Positions 1 through 10,204 of a stretch of DNA of 64,000 nt are shown here, piece after piece; the first letter of the stretch is position 1, and every line of letters starts with the position of its first letter. This stretch comes from Dehalococcoidia bacterium. GTDB lineage: Bacteria; Chloroflexota; Dehalococcoidia; DSTF01; JACRBR01. The stretch covers positions 16,586 to 80,585 of the forward strand of contig JADMII010000004.1 in NCBI GenBank assembly GCA_015478665.1, given 5' to 3'. The position numbers and the translations under genes are program-made. Below the pieces are notes generated by a model, which ran no database searches, was not told where the DNA came from, and worked only from the letters and a program-made list of their open reading frames with translations.

Positions 1-3000
1 GCCATCCTGCGCGACGTGCCGCACGTGCTGATCACGACGCCGGAATCGCTCTACCTCATGCTGACGGCGGAGCGGACACGCGCCTTGCTGCGCGGCGTAC
101 GGACGGTGATCGTCGATGAGCTGCACGCGCTGGTGCGCGACAAGCGCGGCAGCCACCTGGCGCTGTCGCTCGCCCGCCTCGACGCGCTCTGCCTCGAAGG
201 TGCGCCTCCCGGCCGCCGGCGCCCGGTGCGCGTCGGCCTCTCGGCGACCGTGCACCCGGTCGAGGATGCGGCGCGCTTCCTCGTCGGCACGCAGCGCGTC
301 GATGACGCCGGCCGGCCGCGCTGCACGGTCGTGGACGTCGGACATCGACGGGAGCTGGACGTCGCCATCGAGGTGCCGCCGGGCGACCTCCAGGCCGTGA
401 TGTCCGCGGAGCAGTGGTCCGACGTCTACGACCGACTCGCCGCGCTGATCGCGGCCGAACGCACCACGCTCGTATTCACCAACACCCGGCGGATGGCCGA
501 GCGCGTCGCCCATCACCTCGCCGAGCGCATCGGCCCGGAGCACGTCGGCGCACATCACGGCAGCCTCTCGAAGGAGCGCCGGCTGCGGCTCGAGCAGCGG
601 CTGAAGGACGGCGAGATGCGCGCCATCGTCGCCACGGCGTCGCTTGAGCTGGGAATCGACGTCGGCAGCGTCGACCTCGTCTGCCAGATCGGCTCGCCGC
701 GCGCGGTCACGACGTTCCTGCAGCGCATCGGCCGCAGCGGCCATGCGGTCGGCCGGACGTCGCGCGGCCGCCTCTTCGCGACCAGCCGCGACGAGCTGGT
801 CGAGTGCGCCGCGGTCGTCCGCGCGGTGCATGCGGGCACGCTCGACCGCACGTTCCCGCCGGTCGCGCCGCTCGACATCCTCGCCCAGCAGATCGTCGCC
901 GAATGCGCGACGCGCGCATGGTCGGAGGACGCGCTGTTCGCCATGGTGCGCGAGGCCGAGCCGTACGCGACCCTCTCGCGCGCGGACTTCGACGACGTGC
1001 TGGAGATGTTGAGCGAAGGCCCGGCGCCGCGGCTCGGACGCGGCCGCGCGCTGCTGCACCGCGACCGTATCGCGCGCACGCTGCGCGGGCGGCGGGCAGC
1101 GCGGCTGACGTCGCTGACGAACGGCGGCGCCATCCCGGAAGTCGCCGACTTCCGCGTGCTGCTCGACCCCGACGACACGTTCATCGGCACCGTGAACGAG
1201 GACTGGGCGATCGAAAGCATGGCCGGCGACATCTTCCTCCTCGGCTCGCACTCCTGGCGCATCCGCCGCGTCGACTCGAACCGCGGCGTCGTGCGCGTCG
1301 AGGACGCGCAGGGCCGGCCGCCGAGCCTGCCGTTCTGGCTCGGCGAGGCGCCGTCCCGGACGTGGGAGCTCTCGGAGGAGGTGTCGCAGCTGCGCCAGGC
1401 CGTCGTCGCCCGCCTCGACAGCGTCGGCGGCGAAGCGACCGCCCGCTGGCTGACCGAGGCGTGTGCGGTCGATGCCGCCGCCGCGGCGCAGATCGTCGGC
1501 TACCTGGCGGCGCAGCGCGGCGCCCTCGGCGTCGTGCCGTCCCAGGATGACGTCGTGTTCGAGCGCTTCTTCGACGACGCCGGCGGCATGCAGATGGTCG
1601 TGCACGCGCCGTTCGGCGGCCGCGTCAACCGCGCCTTCGGGCTGGCGCTGCGCAAGCGCTTCTGCGTCAACTTCGGCTTCGAGCTGCAGGCGGCCGCCAC
1701 CGACGACGCGATCGTCCTCTCGCTCGGGCCGCAGCACAGCTTTCCGCTCGAAGACGCGTTCTCGTTTGTGCGCGCCGACAACGTGCGGCAGGCCGTCGAG
1801 CAGTCGATCCTCTACACGCCGCTCTTCCCGGTGCGCTTCCGCTGGAACGCCCAGCGCGCGCTCGCCGCGCCGCGCAGCCGCGGCGGCAAGAAGGTGCCGC
1901 CGCAGATCCAGCGCATGATCTCTGATGACCTGCTCGCCGCCGTCTTCCCGCAGCAGGTCGGCTGCCAGGAGAACGTGACCGGCCCGCTCGAGATCCCCGA
2001 CCACCCGCTGACCCGCCAGACGGTGCGCGATTGCCTGTACGAGGCCATGGATATCGAGCGGCTGGAGGCCATCCTTCAGCGCATCGAGGCGGGCGAGATC
2101 CGCCTCCACGCCCGCGACACGACCGAGCCGTCGCCGTTCGCGCACGAGGTGCTGAACGCCCGTCCCTACGCCTACCTCGACGACGCGCCGCTCGAGGAGC
2201 GACGCACGCGCGCCGTCTCGCTGCGCCGCGTGCTGCCCGAAGATGCGCGCGACCTCGGCGCGCTCGATCCGGCGGCAATCGAGCGGGTGCGCGTCGAGGC
2301 GCGGCCCGCCCCGCGCGACGCCGACGAGCTGCACGACCTGCTGCTCTCGCTCGTCGCCGTCCCCGCCGGCCTGGAGCCGGCCTGGCAGGCCTGGGCCGAT
2401 GCGCTCATCGCCGCCGGACGCGCATCGACGGCGCAGGTCGACGCACACGGCTTCTGGTTCGCCACCGAACAGCTGCGCCTGATCGAGGCGCTGCATCCGG
2501 CCGCCCGCATCGCGACGGCCGTCGTCGTGCCGCCGAGCCTCCTCGCAACCGCGGTCGACCGCGACGTCGCGCTGCTGGCGGCGGCGCGCGGCCACAGCGA
2601 GTACCTCGGCCCGTTCACCATCGACCAGCTGGCGGCGCTGCTGCGCGCGGGCGTCGGCGAGACGGCGTCCGCCATCGCGCGACTCGAGGGCGACGGCACG
2701 CTGCTGCGCGGGCGCTTCACCCCCGGCCTCGGCGCGGAGGAGTTCTGTGACCGTCGGCTGCTCGCCCGCATCCATCGCTACACGCTGGACCAGCTGCGCA
2801 AGGAGATCGAGCCGGTCAGCGCGCAGGACTTCATGCGCTATCTGCTCGAGCGGCAGCACGTCGCCGGCGGGCGCCGCCTCGAAGGCAAGCGCGGCGTCCT
2901 GGAGGCGATTGCGCAGCTGCAGGGGTTCGAGGTCGCCGCGTCGGCGTGGGAGCGTGACGTCCTGCCCCTGCGCGTCGCCAACTATGACCCGCGCTGGCTC

Positions 3001-3912
3001 GATGAGCTCTGCCTTGCCGGCGACGTCGTCTGGGCGCGCCTTTCGCTGCGGAAGCCGGCAGCCGCCGGCACGCGCGCAGCTACGCCATCGCGGGCGACGC
3101 CGATCGCGCTCGTGCTGCGCCACGACCTCGCCTGGCTCCTGGAGGCCGTGCGCGGCGAGGCGCAGCCGGAGACGCCGGACGCGGGCGCCGCATCGGCGGC
3201 GTTCGACGCCCTGCGCGAGCACGGCGCGCTCTTTTTCGCCGACCTGAGCGCCGCGACGCGCGAGCTGCCGGCGCGGCTCGAGGAGGCGCTGTGGGAGCTC
3301 GTATCGCGCGGCCTCGCCACCGGCGACGGGTTCGAGGCGCTGCGCCAGATCATGGCGCCGAAGGGATCCGCGCGCGCGCGGGCCGCGCGTCGCCATGCCC
3401 GGCGCCGGTCGCTTCGCTCGACCGGCCGCGGCGCGTCGCCGTCCGGGCGATGGTCGCTCGTGCAGCGGTTCCACGCCGATGCGTCGCCGGTCGACGAGCT
3501 GGCGGAGCGGGTGGCGCTGCAGCTGCTCGCCCGCTACGGCGTCGTCTTCCGCGACCTCGTCGCCCGCGAGAACTTCGCCGTGCCGTGGCGCGAGATCGTG
3601 CGCGCGCTGCGTCGCATGGAGGCGCGCGGGACGGTGCGCGGCGGCCGCTTCGTGTCCGGATTCATCGGCGAGCAGTACGGGCTGCCGGAAGCGGTCGACT
3701 CCCTCCGACGGGTCCGCCGGCAGGAGCGGATGGCGGAGGTCGTGCGGATCAACGCCACGGACCCGCTGAACCTCGCCGGGATCACCACGCCGGGTCCGCG
3801 CGTCGCCGCGCTGCCGCGGAACGCGCTGGTGCTGCGCGACGGCGTGCCGGTCTCGGTCGAGGAGGGCCGCCGCGTGACGACGCGCGCCGAGGCGACGCCG
3901 GCCATCGTGTGA
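1..3912 (+). CDS. lhr: Lhr-like DEAD/DEAH ATP-dependent helicase, 5' truncated by window start
   Basis: Helicase motifs (VIVDELHALV, GLSATV, TNTRRMAER, ATASLELGIDVG, QRIGRSGH) and long Lhr-type C-terminal region; ORF open at window start. Confidence 0.93.
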   Translation, partial: AILRDVPHVLITTPESLYLMLTAERTRALLRGVRTVIVDELHALVRDKRGSHLALSLARLDALCLEGAPPGRRRPVRVGLSATVHPVEDAARFLVGTQRVDDAGRPRCTVVDVGHRRELDVAIEVPPGDLQAVMSAEQWSDVYDRLAALIAAERTTLVFTNTRRMAERVAHHLAERIGPEHVGAHHGSLSKERRLRLEQRLKDGEMRAIVATASLELGIDVGSVDLVCQIGSPRAVTTFLQRIGRSGHAVGRTSRGRLFATSRDELVECAAVVRAVHAGTLDRTFPPVAPLDILAQQIVAECATRAWSEDALFAMVREAEPYATLSRADFDDVLEMLSEGPAPRLGRGRALLHRDRIARTLRGRRAARLTSLTNGGAIPEVADFRVLLDPDDTFIGTVNEDWAIESMAGDIFLLGSHSWRIRRVDSNRGVVRVEDAQGRPPSLPFWLGEAPSRTWELSEEVSQLRQAVVARLDSVGGEATARWLTEACAVDAAAAAQIVGYLAAQRGALGVVPSQDDVVFERFFDDAGGMQMVVHAPFGGRVNRAFGLALRKRFCVNFGFELQAAATDDAIVLSLGPQHSFPLEDAFSFVRADNVRQAVEQSILYTPLFPVRFRWNAQRALAAPRSRGGKKVPPQIQRMISDDLLAAVFPQQVGCQENVTGPLEIPDHPLTRQTVRDCLYEAMDIERLEAILQRIEAGEIRLHARDTTEPSPFAHEVLNARPYAYLDDAPLEERRTRAVSLRRVLPEDARDLGALDPAAIERVRVEARPAPRDADELHDLLLSLVAVPAGLEPAWQAWADALIAAGRASTAQVDAHGFWFATEQLRLIEALHPAARIATAVVVPPSLLATAVDRDVALLAAARGHSEYLGPFTIDQLAALLRAGVGETASAIARLEGDGTLLRGRFTPGLGAEEFCDRRLLARIHRYTLDQLRKEIEPVSAQDFMRYLLERQHVAGGRRLEGKRGVLEAIAQLQGFEVAASAWERDVLPLRVANYDPRWLDELCLAGDVVWARLSLRKPAAAGTRAATPSRATPIALVLRHDLAWLLEAVRGEAQPETPDAGAASAAFDALREHGALFFADLSAATRELPARLEEALWELVSRGLATGDGFEALRQIMAPKGSARARAARRHARRRSLRSTGRGASPSGRWSLVQRFHADASPVDELAERVALQLLARYGVVFRDLVARENFAVPWREIVRALRRMEARGTVRGGRFVSGFIGEQYGLPEAVDSLRRVRRQERMAEVVRINATDPLNLAGITTPGPRVAALPRNALVLRDGVPVSVEEGRRVTTRAEATPAIV

Positions 3913-4203
3913 GCCCGAACGGCGTCCGTCAGGCGCTCAGGCGCCGTGTGACGCCGACTCTGCATGTTGAGTGAGCAGCGCCGCATAGCATGACAAGCCC
4001 TCACCATCATCGAAGACCCCGCGTTGCACGCGAGGCGCCGGCGCAGTTGCGCGATGGCCACGTCCCGTTCACGCCCGGCGCCTTCGGGCGCCCGCAAGGC
4101 GACGCAGCCTACCGATGCGCCGGCGGCCACGCGCCGCACTTTCCGGCGCGCGCGTCACAGCGTCACGGCGATGTCCGTGCCCCACCGATGCCGGGCGCCG
4201 ACG

Positions 4204-5085
4204 TCAGATCCCGCCGCCCTCGAGCTCCGCCGCCGCCGATGGCGCGTACGCTGCCGCGGGCGCCGGCAGCGGCTCGCCGGCGAGCAGCGCGCGGATCGCC
4301 GGCAGCGCCGCGCGCGCGGCCGCCGCGCCGGCCTCCAGGCACTGCATCATGCGGAACGGCGAGTTGCTCCGGCGCGAGATCAGCGGCCGCAGCACCAGGT
4401 TCGCCGTGCGGCCCGGGACGGTCTCGCGCGCCATCGCCTCGATCGTGAACGGCAGTCCGGCCAGCGTGCGCCGGTTGCCGACGCCGGAGAGCCGTCGCGC
4501 CATCCATGAGGCCGGCCGGCGCAGTGGCTCCGGCAGCGTGTAGGGGTCGCCCAACTCCACCGCGACGATGACATCGGCGCCAATCTGCAGCGCCGCATCG
4601 ACCGGCGCCGCATCCCAGAAGCCGCCGTCGAGCAGGTAGCGGCCCTGGTGCGCCACGGGCCGCGCGAGGAAGGGGATCGCGATGCTCGCCTCGAGCGCAT
4701 CGATCACCGGACCGTGGTCGATGACGACCGGACAGTGGCGGACGATGTCCGAGGCGGTGGCGGCGAACGGCGTCGCCAGCGATTCGATCTGCAGCCCGGC
4801 GAGCGCGTCGTAGAACCGGCGCGCGAGGCGGTTCGGATGGCGGATGCGGAGGCGATGCTGGAAGAAGCGGAGGACGTCGCGGTGCGGGCACTCGCGGATC
4901 CCCGCTTCGATGAAGGCCGGCGTGTAGCCGGCCGCGTAGGCTGCGCCGTAGAGGGCGCCGATGCTCGTGCCGGCGATGGCATCGATGCGGATGCCGGCGT
5001 CATCGAGCTCGCGCAGAACGCCGACGTGGGCCGCGCCCTTCGTGCCGCCGGCGCCCAGCGCCAGCCCGAGCTTCAACTCCCTCAT
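4204..5085 (-). CDS. Patatin-like phospholipase / RssA-type protein
   Basis: GAGGTKGAAHVGVL, GTSIGALYGAAYA (GxSxG) and DGG motifs; start at MRELKLGLALGAGG. Confidence 0.9.
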   Translation of the reverse strand: MRELKLGLALGAGGTKGAAHVGVLRELDDAGIRIDAIAGTSIGALYGAAYAAGYTPAFIEAGIRECPHRDVLRFFQHRLRIRHPNRLARRFYDALAGLQIESLATPFAATASDIVRHCPVVIDHGPVIDALEASIAIPFLARPVAHQGRYLLDGGFWDAAPVDAALQIGADVIVAVELGDPYTLPEPLRRPASWMARRLSGVGNRRTLAGLPFTIEAMARETVPGRTANLVLRPLISRRSNSPFRMMQCLEAGAAAARAALPAIRALLAGEPLPAPAAAYAPSAAAELEGGGI

Positions 5086-5280
5086 CTTCAACCCCCCGCG
5101 GGAACCCGACGTTGCCTCATTGCATTGTGACAGATGGTCGCGCGCGTGTTGCGTTCGCATGACACAGATCCAACGCGCGGCACGTCATCCTGCGACAGTT
5201 TCGGGCGACGATCAACCGACGGACGGGCTGCGACGTCAAGCATGCGTGCGACAGGCGACCGCCTATCGATGTAGCGGCCC

Positions 5281-5760
5281 TCAGCCGGGCTTGAACGCCG
5301 GCGCGCCATCGTCCGCCGGCGCCACCTCGACGTACTCCGCGCCGGCGTACTCGGCGATGCGCCGCGAGATGGCGTTCAGCTCGTCCTTGACGAAGCCCGC
5401 CGACGCGACCATCACGCGTCCCGGCGGCTCGACGAGGTAGAGCGTCGGCGTCGATGGCGGGTCGTACGCCCGCGAGACGGCGAGCGCCGGCGCATCGACG
5501 AGCACCGTCGGCCGGAAGTCGTGCCGCCGCACGAAGCCGGCCGCGGCGGCTGCTCCCTCCTGGCAGATCGCCCAGAACGACCAAGTGAGGTTCTCGTAGG
5601 CATCGTAGAGCCGGTTGAAGTAGGGGGCGGCGAGCGCGCACGCCGGGCACTCCGTCTGCCAGAAGGCGAGCAGCACCGGCCCCTTGCCCAGCCCCTCGTG
5701 CAGCGCGTAGTCCAGTCCGTCGAGGCCCGACAGCGTGAAGTCCGGCGCGCGATCGTCCAT
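5281..5760 (-). CDS. Thioredoxin-fold redoxin (AhpC/TSA/TlpA-like)
   Basis: APDFTLSGLDG start and CPAC active-site-like motif. Confidence 0.8.
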   Translation of the reverse strand: MDDRAPDFTLSGLDGLDYALHEGLGKGPVLLAFWQTECPACALAAPYFNRLYDAYENLTWSFWAICQEGAAAAAGFVRRHDFRPTVLVDAPALAVSRAYDPPSTPTLYLVEPPGRVMVASAGFVKDELNAISRRIAEYAGAEYVEVAPADDGAPAFKPG

Positions 5761-6089
5761 CACCCGTCAGTGTATGTGCGTGAGGCGCGCGCCGACAGCG
5801 AACCCGGTCGATGGCGATGGCGGAGCACGGAGGTCGCCGTCGGGAGGCGGGGCGACCTGCCAGCCTGGCACTCTGAAGCGACGCGAAGGGTCGCGTCGCG
5901 CGGGCGCCGCGGTCCTGCTGGCTCGGTCCCGGGCGCAGTCGAGGCGTCGATGGCGCTGCAGGCGCGCGTGCGGGATCGTTCGCTGGCGCTCGAGCGCCGG
6001 CGAAGCGTCCCGTCGCCGGTGTGCCTACGTGGAACGCCCGTATGTACACCCGCTAGCGGCCGTACGGCATTCGATCTAAGCTCGCCGAC

Positions 6090-6590
6090 GTGAGCGCCTT
6101 CGACACCGCCTACACGCTGCTCCGCAAGGGCAACGCCTTCGAGGACTTCGAGGTGGGCCAGATGTTCGCGCATCACTGGGGACGCACGCTGAACGAGGGC
6201 GACAACAGCCTCTTCACCGCGCTGACGCTCGCCTACAACCCCCTCTACTTCAACGAGACGTACGCGCGCGCCGCCGGCCATCCCGGCGTCGTGCTCAACC
6301 CGATGCTCGTGCTCTGCACGGTCGTCGGGCTCTCCGTCGAGGACCTGAGCGAGGCCGGCGGTCCGTTCCTGGGCATCGACGCGCTGACGTTCCATCGCCC
6401 CGCGTATCCGGGCGACACGTTGAGCGCGCGCAGTATGGTCGTCGGGAAGCGGGCGTCGGAGAGCCGGCCCGGCTTCGGCGTCGTCACCTGGCACAGCGAA
6501 GGCCGCAACCAGCGCGACGAGCTCGTCGTGGACTACCGCCGCAGCAACCTCGTCGTCATGGGCGAGCGGCGGCGGGAACGCGACGGATGA
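6090..6590 (+). CDS. MaoC-like dehydratase
   Basis: FEDFEVGQMFAHHWGRTLNEGDNSLFTALT hot-dog MaoC signature; GTG start. Confidence 0.88.
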   Translation: MSAFDTAYTLLRKGNAFEDFEVGQMFAHHWGRTLNEGDNSLFTALTLAYNPLYFNETYARAAGHPGVVLNPMLVLCTVVGLSVEDLSEAGGPFLGIDALTFHRPAYPGDTLSARSMVVGKRASESRPGFGVVTWHSEGRNQRDELVVDYRRSNLVVMGERRRERDG

Positions 6591-7819
6591 GCGGCGCGAA
6601 CCCGTACCTTACCGACGTTCGCCTGGCGCTGCAGGCGACGGCGCGCCGCTTCGCCCTCGACGAAGTGCTGCCACTCGCCAATGAGCTCGACCGCCAGAAG
6701 AAGGACATCCCGCGCGACTTCCTCCGCCGCATCGGCGAGATGGGGTACTTCGGCATCATGATCGGGCGCGAATACGGCGGTATGGGCCTCGGCGTCTTCG
6801 AGTACGCGCTGATCACGGAGGAGCTGGCGCGCGCCTGGATGAGCGTCGCCAGCATCATCGCGCGCGGCAACGGCATGGGCACGCAGGCGCGCGACCGGCA
6901 GCGCCGCGCGGAACTGCTGCGCCGCAGCGCCCGCGGCGACTGGATCGGCGCCGCCGCACTTTCGGAACCCGGCGCCGGCTCCGACCTGGCAAACGTGCAG
7001 TGCCGCGCTGTCCGCGACCGCGACGGGTACGTGATCACGGGCGAGAAGCGCTGGTGCGGCAACGCACTGGCCGCAGACTTCATCTCGCTGCTGGCGCGCA
7101 CGTCGGAGCCGGGCGCCGGCGAGAGCCGCGGCCGCGGGCTGGAGACGTTCCTCATCGAGAAGCCGCGCGACGCCTTCCCTGCGGGGCTGACGGGCACGCC
7201 GATCGACAAGATCGGGTATCACGGCATCACAACGTTTCACCTCGTCTTCGACCATCTGCGTGTGCCGGCAGACGCGATGCTCGGCCGCCGCGAGCCGGCG
7301 ATGCGCGCAGAGGCGGCGAGCGCTGGCGGGGCAGCGGCGCCGGCGCGCGAGGACGGGCGCGCCTTCAATGCGACGCTGCACGGCCTCAACGTCGCCCGCG
7401 TGCACACCGCCGCGCGCGCCATCGGCCTCGCGCGCGGCGCGCTCGAGGATTCGCTCGCCTACGCGCAGGAGCGGGTGCAGTTCGGGCGGCCGATCGGCGA
7501 GTTCCAGGCCGTGCGCTTCAAGCTGGCCGACATGGCGACGCAGATCGAGGCGGCGCGGGCGCTGATCTACAGCGTGGCGCAACGCTGCGACGGCGGCGAG
7601 CCGATCGAGAAGGAAGCGGCGATGGTGAAGCTCTTCGCGACGGAGATGGCCGAGCGCATCACGGGGGACGCGATCCAGGTACACGGCGGCAACGGCTACA
7701 CCACCGAGCGAGCGGTCGAGCGCTACTGGCGTGACGCCCGGCTGACGACGATCTTCGAAGGCACATCGGAGATCCAGCGCGTGATCATCAGCGACCGGCT
7801 GCTGGGACGCGCGCGATGA
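6587..7819 (+). CDS. Acyl-CoA dehydrogenase
   Basis: ALSEPGAGSDLANVQ, FGRPIGEFQAVRFKLADM, IQVHGGNGYTTERAVERYWRDARLTTIFEGTSEIQRV. Confidence 0.95.
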   Translation: MSGANPYLTDVRLALQATARRFALDEVLPLANELDRQKKDIPRDFLRRIGEMGYFGIMIGREYGGMGLGVFEYALITEELARAWMSVASIIARGNGMGTQARDRQRRAELLRRSARGDWIGAAALSEPGAGSDLANVQCRAVRDRDGYVITGEKRWCGNALAADFISLLARTSEPGAGESRGRGLETFLIEKPRDAFPAGLTGTPIDKIGYHGITTFHLVFDHLRVPADAMLGRREPAMRAEAASAGGAAAPAREDGRAFNATLHGLNVARVHTAARAIGLARGALEDSLAYAQERVQFGRPIGEFQAVRFKLADMATQIEAARALIYSVAQRCDGGEPIEKEAAMVKLFATEMAERITGDAIQVHGGNGYTTERAVERYWRDARLTTIFEGTSEIQRVIISDRLLGRAR

Positions 7820-7988
7820 CATGCGAACAGGCGACTCGGCCACACGTCGTCGGACAGCCCCCTCCGTTGTCTGGTGCCTGCTCTCTGTCCTCCCGCGACG
7901 CGAACCGGCGTCCGCTGCATGGAGAGGCGTCGCCAGCACCACCGCACCGCGAGTACACGCCACCGGCAAACAGCGACGGGGCGGGTCG

Positions 7989-8468
7989 ATGAACGCGCAC
8001 TCGGCGGCGGCGCCGCAATTCTTCGAAGACTTCACCCCCGGCGACCGCTACCGGCACGCCCGCGGCACGACGGTGGGTGAACCCGAGAATCAGCTGCTGA
8101 CGAAGCTCGTCATGAACACCGCGCAGGCGCACTTCAACGAGCACGCGATGACGGCCGGTCCGTACGGGAGGCGCCTCGTCTTCGGCCTGATCACCGGCTC
8201 GATCGTCATCGGCCTGGCGACGCAGGACACCGCGTCGCAGGCGATCGCCGAGCTCGCGCTGGACCGCCTGCGCTTCACCGCGCCCGTCTTCCACGGCGAT
8301 ACCCTGTACGCCTACACGGACGTGCTCGACGCATCGGACGCCGGCCGCGACGACGCCGGCATCGTGCGCTTCCGCCATATCGGCGTGAAGCCGGAGGGCG
8401 AGCAGATGGTCGTCGTCTTCGAGTGCGAGCGGAGCGTGCTGGTGCGTCGCCGGGAACGACGGGCGTGA
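7989..8468 (+). CDS. MaoC-like dehydratase
   Basis: FFEDFTPGDRYRHARGTTVGEPENQLLTKLVMNTAQAHFNEHAM; ATG at 7989. Confidence 0.85.
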   Translation: MNAHSAAAPQFFEDFTPGDRYRHARGTTVGEPENQLLTKLVMNTAQAHFNEHAMTAGPYGRRLVFGLITGSIVIGLATQDTASQAIAELALDRLRFTAPVFHGDTLYAYTDVLDASDAGRDDAGIVRFRHIGVKPEGEQMVVVFECERSVLVRRRERRA

Positions 8469-9658
8469 TGATCGAGAAGCGCAGCGGCCCGCTGTCCGAC
8501 GTGCGCGTCGTCGACCTGACGCAGGCGCTCGCCGGCCCCTTCTGCACGATGCTGCTCGCCGACCTGGGCGCCGATGTGATCAAGGTCGAACCGCCGCGCG
8601 GCGACATGACGCGCGCGATGCCGCCGTGGCCGGGAGAGACCGCGCCGAAGACCTACGGCGGCTACTTCGGCAGCGTCAACCGCAATAAGCGCAGCATCAT
8701 CCTCGACCTGCGCAAGGAGGACGACCGCGAGACGCTCTTCCGCCTCGTCGAGACGGCCGATGCCTTCACCGAGAACTCGAAGGTCGGCGTCATGGACCGC
8801 CTGGGCGTTGGCTACGAGACGCTGCGCGCGCGCAACACGCGCATCGTCTACGCCGCCGTCCGCGGCTTCGGCGACCCGCGCACCGGCGCCAGCCCCTACG
8901 CCGAGTGGCCGGCGTTCGACATCATCGCCCAGTCGATGGGCGGCATGGTGGGCATCACCGGTGCGAAGGGGCAGCCCGGTGTGCCGGCCGGCGCCAGCGT
9001 CGGCGATCTGTTCCCCGGCACACTGGCGGCGCTCGGCGTCGTCGCGGCGGTGCATCACGCGCGCAACAGCGGCGAGGGCCAGTTCCTCGATGTCTCGATG
9101 TACGACGCCATCCTCGCCCTGTGCGAGAACATGGTCTATCACTACGCCTATCACCGCCGCACGCTCGACCCGCGCGGCAACGGCCACGCCGCCCTCTCGC
9201 CGTTCGATGTCTATCCCACCGCCGATGGCGCCATCGCCGTCGCCGCACCGACGCCCAAGCACTGGGCGCTGCTCTGCGCGATCATCGACCGCGTCGACCT
9301 CATCGACGACGAACGCACGTACGACAACATCGCCCGCCTGAGGCACCGCGATCTCGTCGACGACGCCGTCTCGGCGTGGACGCGCGGACGGACGAAGGCG
9401 CAGATCGTCGAAGAGCTCGGCGGCCGCGTGCCCGTCGGGCCCGTGAACGTCGCGCCGGACATCTTCGCCGACCGGCACGTCGCGGCGCGCGACATGCTCG
9501 TGGCGGTGGATCACCCCGAGCGCGACGAGCCGGTGCTGATGCCAAACTCGCCGATTAAGCTCACCGCCACCCCTTCGGGCATCTACCGGCCGCCGCCGCT
9601 CCTCGGTCAGCACACCGACGAAGTCCTCCGCGAGCTCGGGCTGCCGCCGCGCGGCTAG
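8468..9658 (+). CDS. CaiB/BaiF family III CoA-transferase
   Basis: VVDLTQALAGPFCTMLLADLGADVIKVEPPRGD...NRNKRSIILDLRK; ATG overlaps preceding TGA. Confidence 0.95.
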   Translation: MIEKRSGPLSDVRVVDLTQALAGPFCTMLLADLGADVIKVEPPRGDMTRAMPPWPGETAPKTYGGYFGSVNRNKRSIILDLRKEDDRETLFRLVETADAFTENSKVGVMDRLGVGYETLRARNTRIVYAAVRGFGDPRTGASPYAEWPAFDIIAQSMGGMVGITGAKGQPGVPAGASVGDLFPGTLAALGVVAAVHHARNSGEGQFLDVSMYDAILALCENMVYHYAYHRRTLDPRGNGHAALSPFDVYPTADGAIAVAAPTPKHWALLCAIIDRVDLIDDERTYDNIARLRHRDLVDDAVSAWTRGRTKAQIVEELGGRVPVGPVNVAPDIFADRHVAARDMLVAVDHPERDEPVLMPNSPIKLTATPSGIYRPPPLLGQHTDEVLRELGLPPRG

Positions 9659-9736
9659 CGCGCTCGGGCCGGCAGGCGGCGTGGAAGGTAACGCCGGCGC
9701 CTTGACACTCGCATCTCCGGACTGTGATCTGTAGGC

Positions 9737-10204
9737 ATGGTCACACTGCAGATCAACGGACAGACGCGCGACGCGCCGGATGCCGCCCGCAACCTGCTCA
9801 GCTACATCCGCTTCGACGCCCGCCTCACCGGCACGAAGTACGGCTGCGGCGAAGGGCTGTGCGGGGCCTGCACCGTGCTCGTCGATGGCCAGCCGCTGCG
9901 TGCGTGCACGACGACCGTTGGCGCCGTCGCCGGCGGCGCCATCACGACGGTCGAAGGCTTGGCGCGCGATGGCGTGCTGCATCCGGTGCAGCAGGCGTTC
10001 GTCGAGGAGTCGGCGATGCAGTGCGGCTACTGCATCCCCGGCTTCATCATGACCTCCGTGGCGCTGCTGGGCCGCGAGCAGCGGCCGACGCGCGGGCAGA
10101 TCCGCGAGGCGCTCTCGCTCAACATGTGCCGCTGCGGCACCTACCAGCGCATCCTCGACGCCGTCGAGAAGGCGGCGCAGGCGACGGAAGGCGCCGCGCG
10201 ATGA
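9737..10204 (+). CDS. (2Fe-2S)-binding small subunit of xanthine-dehydrogenase-family Mo hydroxylase
   Basis: CGEGLCGACTV and CGYCIPGFIMT...CRCGTY iron-sulfur motifs. Confidence 0.95.
   Translation: MVTLQINGQTRDAPDAARNLLSYIRFDARLTGTKYGCGEGLCGACTVLVDGQPLRACTTTVGAVAGGAITTVEGLARDGVLHPVQQAFVEESAMQCGYCIPGFIMTSVALLGREQRPTRGQIREALSLNMCRCGTYQRILDAVEKAAQATEGAAR

Noticed and set aside
3361-3460. Arg-rich insertion in the Lhr helicase as possible frameshift
   Set aside because: Frame remains open and conserved-looking sequence resumes; more likely a low-complexity linker.
8312-9982. 556-aa minus-strand ORF
   Set aside because: Antisense shadow of the CoA-transferase gene at 8468-9658; no recognisable domain.
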